A stretch of 32,750 bases of DNA from a virus. Within the stretch, counting starts at the first letter, position 1. Each line of letters starts with the position of its first letter. Shown here piece by piece: positions 22,715 through 30,051 of the stretch. The stretch spans positions 1-32,750 of IMG/VR virus record IMGVR_UViG_3300021139_000071; one strand, 5' to 3'. The notes under the pieces are model-generated. The model searched no databases, was not told where the DNA came from, and worked only from the letters and a program-made list of their open reading frames with translations. Position numbers and translations under genes: made by a program.

Positions 22715-24316
22715 TTATGACATTGCTTCCTGACCTACAATATGAACACCTACGTTTGATCCTGTAGCACCTGTTGTTATAGCTACTGTTAAAGTATCTG
22801 GAATATTACCTCTAATTGAATTGTACAATGGGAAAAAGTCTGATAAATCAAATGTTTGAAGTCCTGATCCACCTGCAGGAGAAGTAAATGCATATACTAC
22901 TTCACCGCTTCCAGATGTTAATCCTGTTGCACTTACATCTCTAGTAGCAAAAGAGTAGTTAGAACCTAATAAGCTTAAAGCTTGAAAATTTGATCCTGTT
23001 AATTGCACTGGATTTAAAGGTACGCTAGATATTAATTCAACATAACATAATGTATCTGAAGATAATACTAAGGTTTGAGGTAATATTTGGCCTCTGTTAA
23101 TCAATCCTATAATAAAATTTGAACCTGCTGTAGGTGCTGGTGAGGGGGGTAATCCTGTTACTACATCAACAATATTAAGAGTATTATTTGTGTTGCTTAC
23201 AACACGAGCTACAGAACCTGTAGAAAATCCAAAATTACCACTACCACTAAAATTAGCACTTCCTGTAAAGAAATATACTCCTCTACCAGTCCATTGATTA
23301 GCTGTCCAAGGAGTACCTGATACTGTTATACTAGCAGTAGTTGCTGTTGAGATACTTCCAGTATACTCTAGAGTTCCCATAGGTCTATTTTGAATAGATA
23401 GTACAGGAAATCTTGTTGATCCTGCTGGTACGTTTCTACGTGGAGATTGAGGGTTCATACCATAAGAATAAGTAAATCCTCTTTGATCATCTCTACCTCC
23501 TTCTACTAATACTGATACACCATAATGTATAAAAGTAGTACCTGCAGATACGGAACCACTATTTCTGAGTTCATATCTTACCGGTAAGTTACCTGTTCTA
23601 GACCAAGGACCTTGAGCTATATTAGCTGTATTAAACGTATGTAATAGATATTGTTCACTATTCATAGTTACACCAAACCTAATAGTACCAGCACCATACC
23701 ATGCATATTCAATCCACAGCATTTGAACATTATTCCAATTTAAAGATTTAGCTAAATTAATATCCCCATTCCATTGATCTAATGAAACTTTAGTTGTTAT
23801 AGGCAAACTACCAGAAGTTGCAGAATCTGATCTTAAACAAACATACATTCCTGAAGGATTGTTTGATGAAGTAAAACTCTGTTCAAAAAAAGCTCCGTTA
23901 GAATCATCAAAGAAACCTACTCTAGTATAATTATTAGCTACAGGACCTCCAAAATTAGCATTCGCTGCCATATACATAGTCTTTCCAGGTTGATATCTAT
24001 GGTAAGGTCTAGATTGTCTAACACATAAATCATATGATCCTGTACCTACAGTCATAGCAACTCCACCTAAGCTAGGAATTTGTGTAATAGTAGCTGTACC
24101 ATTGCTACCTGTAGTATATGTTAAAGACTCCCATCTCAAAGGTTGAAGTCCGTATTCAAAATCGGCTTCATATACGTTTTGATGTATAGTTACTTTTTGT
24201 CTTCCAAAGTTATCACTTGTTTTTTCAGATGGTTGACTTTTAAATAACGCACCTCCGTCAGCTGCGAAAGTTCCATCTTGCCCGTAAAAGGGACTGTTTA
24301 CATATACTTGAGGCAT
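22715..24316 (-). CDS. Virion structural protein, probable particle-surface or fibre-associated, 533 aa
   Basis: This protein is rich in Gly, Ser, Thr and aromatics, with few long helices. It begins MPQVYVNSPFYGQDGTFAAD. Residues ~55-140 include QPLRWESLTY, RQSRPYHRYQPGKTMYMAAN and RVGFFDDSNGAFFEQ, a pattern I associate with lectin- or jelly-roll-like virion proteins of tailed phages, though I cannot name the family. The middle (about 290-420) has Thr/Ser-rich repeats with TGS turns (SISTATTASITVSGTPW). No enzyme motif is seen. It lies between tail tube and chaperone genes and is transcribed from a position 19 nt downstream of an exact 12-mer motif, which suggests strong, separate late expression and possibly high copy number. 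Confidence 0.75.
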   Translation of the reverse strand: MPQVYVNSPFYGQDGTFAADGGALFKSQPSEKTSDNFGRQKVTIHQNVYEADFEYGLQPLRWESLTYTTGSNGTATITQIPSLGGVAMTVGTGSYDLCVRQSRPYHRYQPGKTMYMAANANFGGPVANNYTRVGFFDDSNGAFFEQSFTSSNNPSGMYVCLRSDSATSGSLPITTKVSLDQWNGDINLAKSLNWNNVQMLWIEYAWYGAGTIRFGVTMNSEQYLLHTFNTANIAQGPWSRTGNLPVRYELRNSGSVSAGTTFIHYGVSVLVEGGRDDQRGFTYSYGMNPQSPRRNVPAGSTRFPVLSIQNRPMGTLEYTGSISTATTASITVSGTPWTANQWTGRGVYFFTGSANFSGSGNFGFSTGSVARVVSNTNNTLNIVDVVTGLPPSPAPTAGSNFIIGLINRGQILPQTLVLSSDTLCYVELISSVPLNPVQLTGSNFQALSLLGSNYSFATRDVSATGLTSGSGEVVYAFTSPAGGSGLQTFDLSDFFPLYNSIRGNIPDTLTVAITTGATGSNVGVHIVGQEAMS

Positions 24317-24335
24317 GTTTTATATATCTTATTTA

Positions 24336-24347
24336 TAATAAATAGTT
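24336..24347 (-). promoter_or_regulatory. Conserved 12-mer AACTATTTATTA (copy 3), probable late promoter
   Basis: This is an exact copy on the coding strand, ending 19 nt before the ATG of the 533-residue virion protein gene. That is the same spacing as the copies before the sheath gene and the small membrane-protein gene. It lies between a strong terminator and the start codon, which is where a promoter would be expected. Confidence 0.65.
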
Positions 24348-24374
24348 TTATAATCAAAAAACAATAAATAAAAA

Positions 24375-24422
24375 ATCCCCTTTTGTAAGAAAGAGGAAAT
24401 TTTACTTTTAACGTTGGGGGAT
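24375..24422 (-). terminator. Rho-independent terminator after the tail tube gene
   Basis: On the minus strand ATCCCC (24422-24417) pairs with GGGGAT (24380-24375), followed by TTTTTATTTATT. The enclosed ~36 nt can form an inner GTAA/TTAC stem. It lies 46 nt downstream of the tail-tube stop at 24469 and upstream of the next gene's 12-mer, so tail tube and the 533-residue gene are probably separate transcripts. Confidence 0.7.
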
Positions 24423-24468
24423 GTTTTATTTCTAATAAATGTCTAATACTTAAGAATAAAATATTATA

Positions 24469-24954
24469 TCAATAGTTTAGGATGCAGAAATCCATTCCTA
24501 TAGTCAAATCTAAACTAATGGCTTCATTTGCAGACCAGTCATATTCACCTGCTTTGAAAGTTTTTACAAAAGCTCCTTTTATAATCCATTCGCTTACTAC
24601 ATCTCCTACAGGGCCTAATATTGATAAGTTTAAATCTTTTTTGTAGAAGTCAGAATACCCATCTCTTCCAGTTACAGATTCATGTGAAAGTCTAACCCAT
24701 TCCATTACAGCCTGTTGACCTGAAGGAGAAATTGGACTATAAAGAGATAAATTCATATCTTTCCATTCTGCTTTACCTTTTATTTTACGGTAAACGTTGA
24801 TATGTTCTAATCTTATCTCACCCAAATCTACTTCAGGAGCAGAAGCTTTTTTAATCATGAAAGAAGGAATACCATCTATGTACATAATGAACCTATTTTG
24901 TACCATTGGTTCATAAGCTGTAAACATTATTTCGTTTGGATCTAATATTGGCAT
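24469..24954 (-). CDS. 19: Tail tube protein, gp19-like
   Basis: This 161-residue protein (T4 gp19 is 163) forms the inner tube of the contractile tail. It contains QNRFIMYIDGIPSFMIKKAS, then a beta-hairpin with INVYRKIKGKAEWKDMNLSL, where T4 has 'INVAGDRTFDDWTV'. VMEWVRLSHESVTGRDGYSD matches the loop and helix region, KKDLNLSILGPVGDVVSEWI follows, and the end is YDWSANEAISLDLTIGMDFC, as in the T4 'LDWDSNNEIQTFEVTLALDYW'. The order of strands and the terminal 'D.s....i...lt...D' agree with the tube family. A strong terminator follows it. The homing endonuclease lies in reverse orientation directly upstream. Confidence 0.9.
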   Translation of the reverse strand: MPILDPNEIMFTAYEPMVQNRFIMYIDGIPSFMIKKASAPEVDLGEIRLEHINVYRKIKGKAEWKDMNLSLYSPISPSGQQAVMEWVRLSHESVTGRDGYSDFYKKDLNLSILGPVGDVVSEWIIKGAFVKTFKAGEYDWSANEAISLDLTIGMDFCILNY

Positions 24955-25059
24955 AATTTTAGTTTTTAGTTTTTATATAAATAAATATTTGTAAATAATA
25001 AATTTTTTTTCTATTATTGTAAAATAATATAATTATTATTACAAACAAGCCTATAGCAT

Positions 25060-26514
25060 ATGAAAAAATTTAATTGTAAAACTTGTGGAAAAGAAAATAT
25101 TAATACTAGGAGTAGACCTAAAAAATATTGTTCTAGAGCTTGCGCAAATGCAGATCCAGAAGTTAAAGCAAAAATTGTTGAATCTCAAAAAAAAACCTAT
25201 GATAAAAAATACGGATGTCATCCTATGAAAACAGAAGCTACCAAAAATAAACAAAGGGAAGTTATGTTAGAAAAATATGGTTCAAAATTTGCTATGGGTG
25301 TTAAATCTATACAAAAAAAATCAGAAGAAACTAAAGTTAAATTATATGGAGATCCTTTTTATAATAATATAGAAAAAGGTAAGAAAACAAAGTTAAATAA
25401 ATATGGAAATGAAAATTATAATGGTCAGAGAAAAAAAACCATTAGAGCAATAGATAAAAAAATATTGGAATGGGAAGATATTATTATTCTCAACTATGAT
25501 CCTACTAAATCCATAAAAAATCAATTATTTAAAGTAAAATGTGTTAAATGTAATTCTGAATGGGAAGGATCTTTAAATAGTAATTATAAACCTAAATGTA
25601 AGTTTTGTTCTGATAAGATTAAATACATTAAAATTTCAAAAGGACATCAAGAAATTATTGATTACATTAGATTGATATCACCTGACATAGAAATAGATAT
25701 AAATGATAGAACCACATTGATTGGGGATGAGTTAGATATATCTTTACATAAAAAGAAAATATCAATAGAATTTAATGGAATATTTTACCATAATAGCTTT
25801 TTTAAAACTAAAGATTATCATTTAAAAAAAACTTCTAGATGTTTACATAGGGGAATAACTCTTATACACATATTTGACTATTTATGGTGGTCTAAAAAGG
25901 ATTTAATAAAATCTATGATAAGTGCTAAATTAGGAATATTCAATAAAAGACTGTATGCTAGAAAATGTGAAATAAGGTTAGTCAAATATGATAAAAAAAA
26001 AGTATTTTTAAATGAAAATCACTTACAAGGAACTGCTAACAGTTCAGTAAATATAGGATTATATTTTGAAAATGAATTGGTATCTATATTAACCTTAGGA
26101 ATTCCTAGATTTGATAAAAAAGCAGATTGGGAAATAATTAGATACGCTAGTAAACAAGGAGTACAGGTTATTGGAGGATTTAGTAAAATGTTACAATATT
26201 TTATAAGGAATTATACTCCAAAAGTTATAGTAACATATTGTGATAGGACTTGGAGTAGTGGTGAAACTTATTTAAAATCTGGTTTTACTTTTGACTCTTT
26301 TACTCCTCCTAATTATTTTTACTTTAAAAATTTAAATGTATATCCTAGACAAATGTTTCAAAAACATAAGTTGAATAATATTCTAGAAAATTTTGATCCT
26401 TCTAAAACAGAAATGGAGAATGTATTAAATAACGGGTACTTTATGTTTTGGGATTGTGGCAATCTTAAACTTTATTACAATACCTCTAATACAAAAAGAA
26501 AAATCCCCATTTAA
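25060..26514 (+). CDS. Free-standing homing endonuclease, EDxHD/Vsr-like, with zinc-ribbon and NUMOD-like repeats
   Basis: This is the only plus-strand gene in the window, 484 residues. An N-terminal zinc finger has Cys6, Cys9, Cys24 and Cys28. Residues 43-120 repeat a 'K..K......YG' unit (DKKYG, LEKYG, VKLYG, LNKYG), resembling NUMOD-type DNA-contacting repeats. A second zinc ribbon is CVKCNSEWEG...CKFC (161-183). The nuclease-like core has GDELDISL with Asp226, ISIEFNGIFYH with Glu237 and His244, then YHLKKTSRC and LIHIFDYLW with His270 and Asp273. This is the I-Bth0305I/Vsr-type fold. The C-terminal domain includes VQVIGGFSKMLQYF and VTYCDRTWSSGETYLKSGF, common in phage homing endonucleases. 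Its stop lies in a bidirectional terminator. It sits between two conserved tail genes, so it is probably a mobile intruder. All frames are intact despite A9 runs. Confidence 0.85.
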   Translation: MKKFNCKTCGKENINTRSRPKKYCSRACANADPEVKAKIVESQKKTYDKKYGCHPMKTEATKNKQREVMLEKYGSKFAMGVKSIQKKSEETKVKLYGDPFYNNIEKGKKTKLNKYGNENYNGQRKKTIRAIDKKILEWEDIIILNYDPTKSIKNQLFKVKCVKCNSEWEGSLNSNYKPKCKFCSDKIKYIKISKGHQEIIDYIRLISPDIEIDINDRTTLIGDELDISLHKKKISIEFNGIFYHNSFFKTKDYHLKKTSRCLHRGITLIHIFDYLWWSKKDLIKSMISAKLGIFNKRLYARKCEIRLVKYDKKKVFLNENHLQGTANSSVNIGLYFENELVSILTLGIPRFDKKADWEIIRYASKQGVQVIGGFSKMLQYFIRNYTPKVIVTYCDRTWSSGETYLKSGFTFDSFTPPNYFYFKNLNVYPRQMFQKHKLNNILENFDPSKTEMENVLNNGYFMFWDCGNLKLYYNTSNTKRKIPI

Positions 26515-26522
26515 TGTGGGGA
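26504..26522. terminator. Bidirectional terminator containing the endonuclease stop codon
   Basis: TCCCCAT (26504-26510) pairs with GTGGGGA (26516-26522) across a 5-nt loop. On the plus strand CTTTTTT follows; on the minus strand TTTTTCTTTTT follows. It therefore serves both the plus-strand endonuclease, whose TAA (26512-26514) lies in the loop, and the minus-strand SH3-like gene ending at 26538. The convergent layout prevents read-through into either gene. Confidence 0.85.
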
Positions 26523-26537
26523 CTTTTTTAAATTTTA

Positions 26538-27185
26538 TTATTTTACTATGTAAGTTTTTTTACCTTTTATTATCTTAGAAACTGTATTTAAATTTACCAT
26601 TCTCCAAGGAGAGCTGTTTGAATACTCTCCTTCTTTATTTTTCTTAGAAGTTCTCCTAGCAGCTTGTAAATCATATACAGGTATATAGCCATATTTAACA
26701 GGATCATATTTTAAATTTCCTCCTCTTAAACCAGCTCTAGTACCTTTAATACTATTTATTACTCTTACTTCTCCATTCTTTTTAATAAAGGTAATGGAAT
26801 AGATTGTTCCAGGAGGTAAGAAAGCTGTTCTGTATCTATTTTCTTTACCTTGCGGTTTCATTACTTCACCATTAGGTTTACCAGCTACAAAGCTTGTACT
26901 GTACATAATATCTCTTAATACATTTTTAGATATTATTATTGTTTCAGGTACATCTTCTCCTATTTTAGTTTCAGGTTTTTCTTTTTCCCCGGACTGTTTT
27001 TGAGTAGGTTCTTTTTCAATAGGCTCCTGTTCAGGTTTATTTTGATCCTCAGGCTCTTTTGTATTCCCTTGCGGAATATCTGTAGTAACTTCTTTATCTT
27101 TTTGAGTATCTATTTGATTGTTTGTAGGAAGATTTTCTATATTGTTTGTTTCTTCCTCTTCATCCTCAAATAATTCTTTTAAACT
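26538..27185 (-). CDS. C-terminal half of a linker-rich protein with SH3-barrel (WYL_2/DUF2693-like) end; frameshift-dependent
   Basis: The frame is open from AGT at 27185 to the stop at 26538 (215 residues). It is in the -1 frame of the 139-residue gene upstream. It starts SLKELFEDEEEETNN, continues as a Pro/Glu/Gln-rich linker, and ends in a folded domain: PPGTIYSITFIKKNGEVRVI, then KYGYIPVYDLQAA and WRMVNLNTVSKI. The order 'v.FtKk.G..R' then 'l.V.D......WR..n.dti' resembles small phage SH3-like barrels (WYL_2/DUF2693). The first in-frame ATG is at 26906, and the 93 codons before it read as a coherent acidic linker, so translation from 26906 alone would discard protein-like sequence. A -1 shift at the A9 run gives a 353-residue fusion. 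A one-base indel is the alternative. The function is unknown. Confidence 0.65.
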   Translation of the reverse strand, partial: SLKELFEDEEEETNNIENLPTNNQIDTQKDKEVTTDIPQGNTKEPEDQNKPEQEPIEKEPTQKQSGEKEKPETKIGEDVPETIIISKNVLRDIMYSTSFVAGKPNGEVMKPQGKENRYRTAFLPPGTIYSITFIKKNGEVRVINSIKGTRAGLRGGNLKYDPVKYGYIPVYDLQAARRTSKKNKEGEYSNSSPWRMVNLNTVSKIIKGKKTYIVK

Positions 27186-27598
27186 TTTTTTTTATTATAT
27201 ATTGCTTCTTTAACTCCTCCTTTTTGAGGAACAGGAGGTTTAGTTTTATTAGCTCCTTGACTCTGTTCTGCAGAAGGCCCTTTATACTTTTTTTCATTGG
27301 CCTTATTTATTTTATTTCCTTTGTCTAAAGTTTTTTTAGTATCTTTAGGACTTTTAACTTCGGGTTGAGTTACTTCAGGTTTATTAGGTGTTTTAGCTTT
27401 TTCACTTTTTTTTTCAGAAGTTTTTATCTTCGTCATTTTTTTAGTCTTACTTAAAGCTCCATCTGAAGTTTCTTTAATTATTTTTTTAGACTTTTTAGAT
27501 TCTAAAATTATTTGTTTAGTTAAAGCTTCAAATAACTTACCTGATAAATGTATCCTTATTCTAGTATTATCGTTCATCTTGTTTAATTTTTTAATCAT
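27179..27598 (-). CDS. Basic Lys/Pro-rich protein, N-terminal half of the split SH3-like protein
   Basis: Zero-frame product of 139 residues: MIKKLNKMNDNTRIRIHLSG, then a short helical region (KLFEALTKQIILESKKSKK), then a long disordered Lys/Thr/Pro linker (KTPNKPEVTQPEVKSPKDTK). It ends GGVKEAIYNKKKV at a TAA immediately after a nine-A run. A second in-frame ATG at 27577 is a possible start. The linker is like the one beyond the shift but basic rather than acidic, so the two halves would make one protein with a basic-acidic linker. It follows the sheath gene by 6 nt. The function is unknown; association with tail sheath assembly is only suggested by position. Confidence 0.65.
   Translation of the reverse strand: MIKKLNKMNDNTRIRIHLSGKLFEALTKQIILESKKSKKIIKETSDGALSKTKKMTKIKTSEKKSEKAKTPNKPEVTQPEVKSPKDTKKTLDKGNKINKANEKKYKGPSAEQSQGANKTKPPVPQKGGVKEAIYNKKKV
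27185..27193 (-). other. Candidate -1 frameshift site, nine-A run
   Basis: On the mRNA strand the zero frame reads AAT AAA AAA AAA GTT TAA. Slippage by -1 on A AAA AAA leads to AGT TTA AAA GAA, which stays open for 215 codons. The stop TAA follows only one codon after the run. A missing A in the sequence would look the same. An equal A9 run at 27414-27406 lies within the zero-frame gene and is read through normally. Confidence 0.5.
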
Positions 27599-27604
27599 AT
27601 TATA

Positions 27605-29377
27605 TTAACTACCGAAAACTACTCCTGTTGGCTGTACATTAAATGTTAGCTGTATAAACTCTGCTGTTTTTGTTGGTTGTAGATAGATTGTACCTACTAA
27701 CAAGTTTCTATCAATTACATCAGGAGTATTATTGGTATCATCCATCACTACTTGATAAGAATATAAACCTTGTCTCTGTTGTACAGAAGCTAAATAAGGA
27801 TTAACTTGTGAAGTAAATTTATTCCTAGTAACTGTAGTGTTTTGTTCAAATACTAAAGTTTCAGCTATTTGGCCTATATAAGATTTAAGAGCAATCAACA
27901 ATCTTCTTACATTTACTCTGTTAAGAGCAGATGCTTGAGAAGCTAAAGTCTTTTGACCGTAAACTACTACTCCTTGACCTGGGAATGTTGCTATAGGATT
28001 AACTTTTGCTGAATAAAGAGTATCTCTCATCGCTTGTGTTAATCTTCTTTCAGGTTGTAATACGGTAGGTAATCCACCTCTGTTCATACCTGCAGGTGCA
28101 AACCATTCAGCAGCTACAGTATCATTGTATTCATATACTCCCGGAATTACTGTAGAAGGAGGTACAAAATGTAATCTACCTGTATCAATAGAAAGTATTT
28201 GAACCCAAGGCCAATAAGTAGCTCCGTAAGAAGTATTATAAGAATTAGCTAGTGAACATACTGTTGACACTGCTTGACCGTATCCAACCAAATCCAATAC
28301 TGCAATATTATCTCCTCTGTTTTGAGAATTAATTAATATAGTACTAAATTCAGAAGGTGAGTTTTGAGCTGTTAATCCTGGAGCATATATTGAATTGTAA
28401 ATATAAGAGCTCTGATCATTCATTAAGTTTATGGCTAAATCATAATCAGTAGAAAGTACTCCTTGAATATTGTTTACACCGCTAGTAGCTGATACTGTTG
28501 GTATAGTTTCGTGTAAGTTCAATTGGAAGGTATTGTAGAAACCATATATGGGTCCTGTAGCACCGCCAAATGCACCATTTGATGATCCACTATTAAGTTG
28601 GGGTATAGATGCAGTATACGAAGGATTAGACACTAATCCCTGTTGGTTTAAATAGTTTGGAGTAGTATAGTTTACTGATTTTACTCTTACATAATTAGAA
28701 GAATTATTGTAGCTTCCTGTTAGTTGTAAATAGGCTTGACCAGTTTCATCTGTTACTACGTTACTAGCTTGATTACCTATTACGTATTCTATGTAATTAT
28801 TTTGATTTGGATCTAAAGATAAGTTAGTCCAAGATTCTAATACGTTTTTACTATTTTGATAATCGTCCCCCCTTCTAATATTTAAAGAGAAAGTACCTGA
28901 CCCTGTGTTTGCTGAAGTAATTTCCCACCTAACATTCAAAGCAGAACCTGATTGTAGTGCAGATGAACTAACATAAGAAGCAGAAAAATCATTATTCATC
29001 ACAGTACCTACAGATAGAGTTTCTAAAGTGAAGGCACCTACTGTATCCCCGGGAACATTTGTAGTAATTAAAGAAGAAGTTGCAGGAGTGTAAGAACCGC
29101 TAGCTACCCTAGTAATTAACAAAGATTGACCTCCTTGTTGAAAATAGTTATAGGCCGCTTGAGAAGTTAAATACTCTCTAGTTACTCCACCAGAAATAAA
29201 AGTATTTCCAAATAAAGCTACATATTGTGAATATGAAGTTACTACAGTAGGAATATTTGGTTTTCCTAATACGGTTGGACCTATCAAAGCTGCTCCAACA
29301 GTTATTGGATTCTTTGTTATCTGTGATTGGTTGCTTTCCTGTAGGAATACTCCAGGACTTAAAATTGTTTCTGCCAT
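27605..29377 (-). CDS. 18: Contractile tail sheath protein, gp18-like
   Basis: This 590-residue protein polymerises around the tail tube and contracts at infection. It begins with the typical sheath start SPGVFLQESNQSQITKNPIT and VGAALIGPTVLGKPNIPTVV, then SYSQYVALFG...YLTSQAAYNYFQQGG, conserved in T4-type sheaths. An inserted, variable beta-rich domain (about 100-290) follows. The C-terminal core is diagnostic: NRGGLPTVLQPERRLTQAMR, VNPIATFPGQGVVVYGQKTL, LNRVNVRRLLIALKSYIGQI and KTAEFIQLTFNVQPTGVVF. T4 gp18 is 659 aa, so this version is somewhat shorter, mainly in the inserted domain. An exact 12-mer motif lies 19 nt before the ATG, consistent with strong late expression. Confidence 0.95.
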   Translation of the reverse strand: MAETILSPGVFLQESNQSQITKNPITVGAALIGPTVLGKPNIPTVVTSYSQYVALFGNTFISGGVTREYLTSQAAYNYFQQGGQSLLITRVASGSYTPATSSLITTNVPGDTVGAFTLETLSVGTVMNNDFSASYVSSSALQSGSALNVRWEITSANTGSGTFSLNIRRGDDYQNSKNVLESWTNLSLDPNQNNYIEYVIGNQASNVVTDETGQAYLQLTGSYNNSSNYVRVKSVNYTTPNYLNQQGLVSNPSYTASIPQLNSGSSNGAFGGATGPIYGFYNTFQLNLHETIPTVSATSGVNNIQGVLSTDYDLAINLMNDQSSYIYNSIYAPGLTAQNSPSEFSTILINSQNRGDNIAVLDLVGYGQAVSTVCSLANSYNTSYGATYWPWVQILSIDTGRLHFVPPSTVIPGVYEYNDTVAAEWFAPAGMNRGGLPTVLQPERRLTQAMRDTLYSAKVNPIATFPGQGVVVYGQKTLASQASALNRVNVRRLLIALKSYIGQIAETLVFEQNTTVTRNKFTSQVNPYLASVQQRQGLYSYQVVMDDTNNTPDVIDRNLLVGTIYLQPTKTAEFIQLTFNVQPTGVVFGS

Positions 29378-29396
29378 TATGTTATTTAATTTCTAA

Positions 29397-29408
29397 TAAT
29401 AAATAGTT
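29397..29408 (-). promoter_or_regulatory. Conserved 12-mer AACTATTTATTA (copy 4), probable late promoter of the sheath gene
   Basis: This is an exact copy on the coding strand, ending 19 nt before the tail sheath ATG. The 68-nt gap holds no other clear element. Sheath is one of the most abundant virion proteins, which fits a strong late promoter here. Confidence 0.65.
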
Positions 29409-29445
29409 AGTATATTGTGTAAAACCTATTTATATATAATTAGAT

Positions 29446-29688
29446 TTACTGTAAAGAAGTAATTTCTCCTGTTTCTACATTGATAGAACCATCTCCGTAA
29501 GTTGCACCTAATTCTTTTAAATATTCTTTTTGTTTTAGATTTAAAGATTTAATATCTTGTTTGATTGTTTCTAAATCTAAATCTATTAAAGTTTTTTGAT
29601 AATTTAATTCTCCCAGATATGAAGCCAAATGAGTTGCTTCTGTTTTAAAACCTTGGAATTTCTGTAATTCTTCTTGACTTAATTTCAT
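29446..29688 (-). CDS. Small coiled-coil protein, 80 aa
   Basis: This short, mostly helical protein begins MKLSQEELQKFQGFKTEATH and continues LDLETIKQDIKSLNLKQKEY as a probable coiled coil. It ends ELGATYGDGSINVETGEITS, a '.YGdGsin.etGei' tail that I have seen in small phage proteins but cannot name. There are no cysteines or membrane segment. It lies between the small membrane protein and the sheath gene with a 6-nt upstream gap, so it is co-transcribed with the membrane protein. The function is unknown; a helper or chaperone role for the tail block is inference. Confidence 0.7.
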   Translation of the reverse strand: MKLSQEELQKFQGFKTEATHLASYLGELNYQKTLIDLDLETIKQDIKSLNLKQKEYLKELGATYGDGSINVETGEITSLQ

Positions 29689-29694
29689 AAATTT

Positions 29695-29979
29695 TTACTT
29701 TTTGTGGGTTATTTTATTTTTTACTTGAGTTGTTTGTTTTTTAGAAGGTTTAGTGGGTTGTTCAATATGTTTTATTTCTGAAACAAAAATATTTTCATCT
29801 TTTACTATAATTTCTTCTATTTTTTTAATTTCTGTTTTAGCTTTAGCTTCTATTACCTGTATTTCAGGAGTTTTTGTTTCTTCTAATGTATTAGATTCAT
29901 CTGAAGTACTTTTTTTATTTGCAATAAAAGATATCACTATGGATATTATTACTAAAATGGATATAATTAGGTAAATCAT
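29695..29979 (-). CDS. Small membrane-anchored protein, 94 aa
   Basis: The first 20 residues, MIYLIISILVIISIVISFIA, form one strong transmembrane helix. They are followed by NKK and a long, highly charged soluble tail with alternating Lys and Glu, ending in a basic KKQTTQVKNKITHKK segment. The topology (N-terminal anchor, soluble C-terminal tail) is compatible with an inner-membrane spanin-like or other lysis-associated protein, or a host-interacting membrane protein. No lipobox partner or holin is recognised in the window, so lysis is only a guess. An exact 12-mer motif lies 19 nt upstream of the ATG. Confidence 0.7.
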   Translation of the reverse strand: MIYLIISILVIISIVISFIANKKSTSDESNTLEETKTPEIQVIEAKAKTEIKKIEEIIVKDENIFVSEIKHIEQPTKPSKKQTTQVKNKITHKK

Positions 29980-29998
29980 GTTATGTTATATAATATAC

Positions 29999-30010
29999 TA
30001 ATAAATAGTT
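29999..30010 (-). promoter_or_regulatory. Conserved 12-mer AACTATTTATTA (copy 5), probable late promoter
   Basis: This is an exact copy on the coding strand, ending 19 nt before the ATG of the small membrane-protein gene, in the 72-nt gap after the tail-fibre gene. The spacing matches that of the sheath and 533-residue gene copies. Confidence 0.65.
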
Positions 30011-30051
30011 AAAAATGCAAGATAAAAGTATATATATTTTTTATTTTTTTA

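Noticed and set aside
24977-24984. Plus-strand TATAAATA (T4 late-promoter consensus) upstream of the homing endonuclease
   Set aside because: The octamer is expected often in such A/T-rich gaps, and it overlaps TATTTATT-type sequence belonging to the minus-strand tail-tube gene. No independent support for plus-strand use was found.
25017-25044. TTGTAA...TTACAA inverted repeat upstream of the homing endonuclease as an operator
   Set aside because: Only six pairs are continuous and the spacer is pure A/T in an A/T-rich gap. It could be chance and no second copy was seen.
25051-25254. 67-codon minus-strand open frame opposite the start of the homing endonuclease
   Set aside because: It is Phe/Ile-rich only because it mirrors the Lys-rich endonuclease N-terminus. 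It has no leader or neighbour support.
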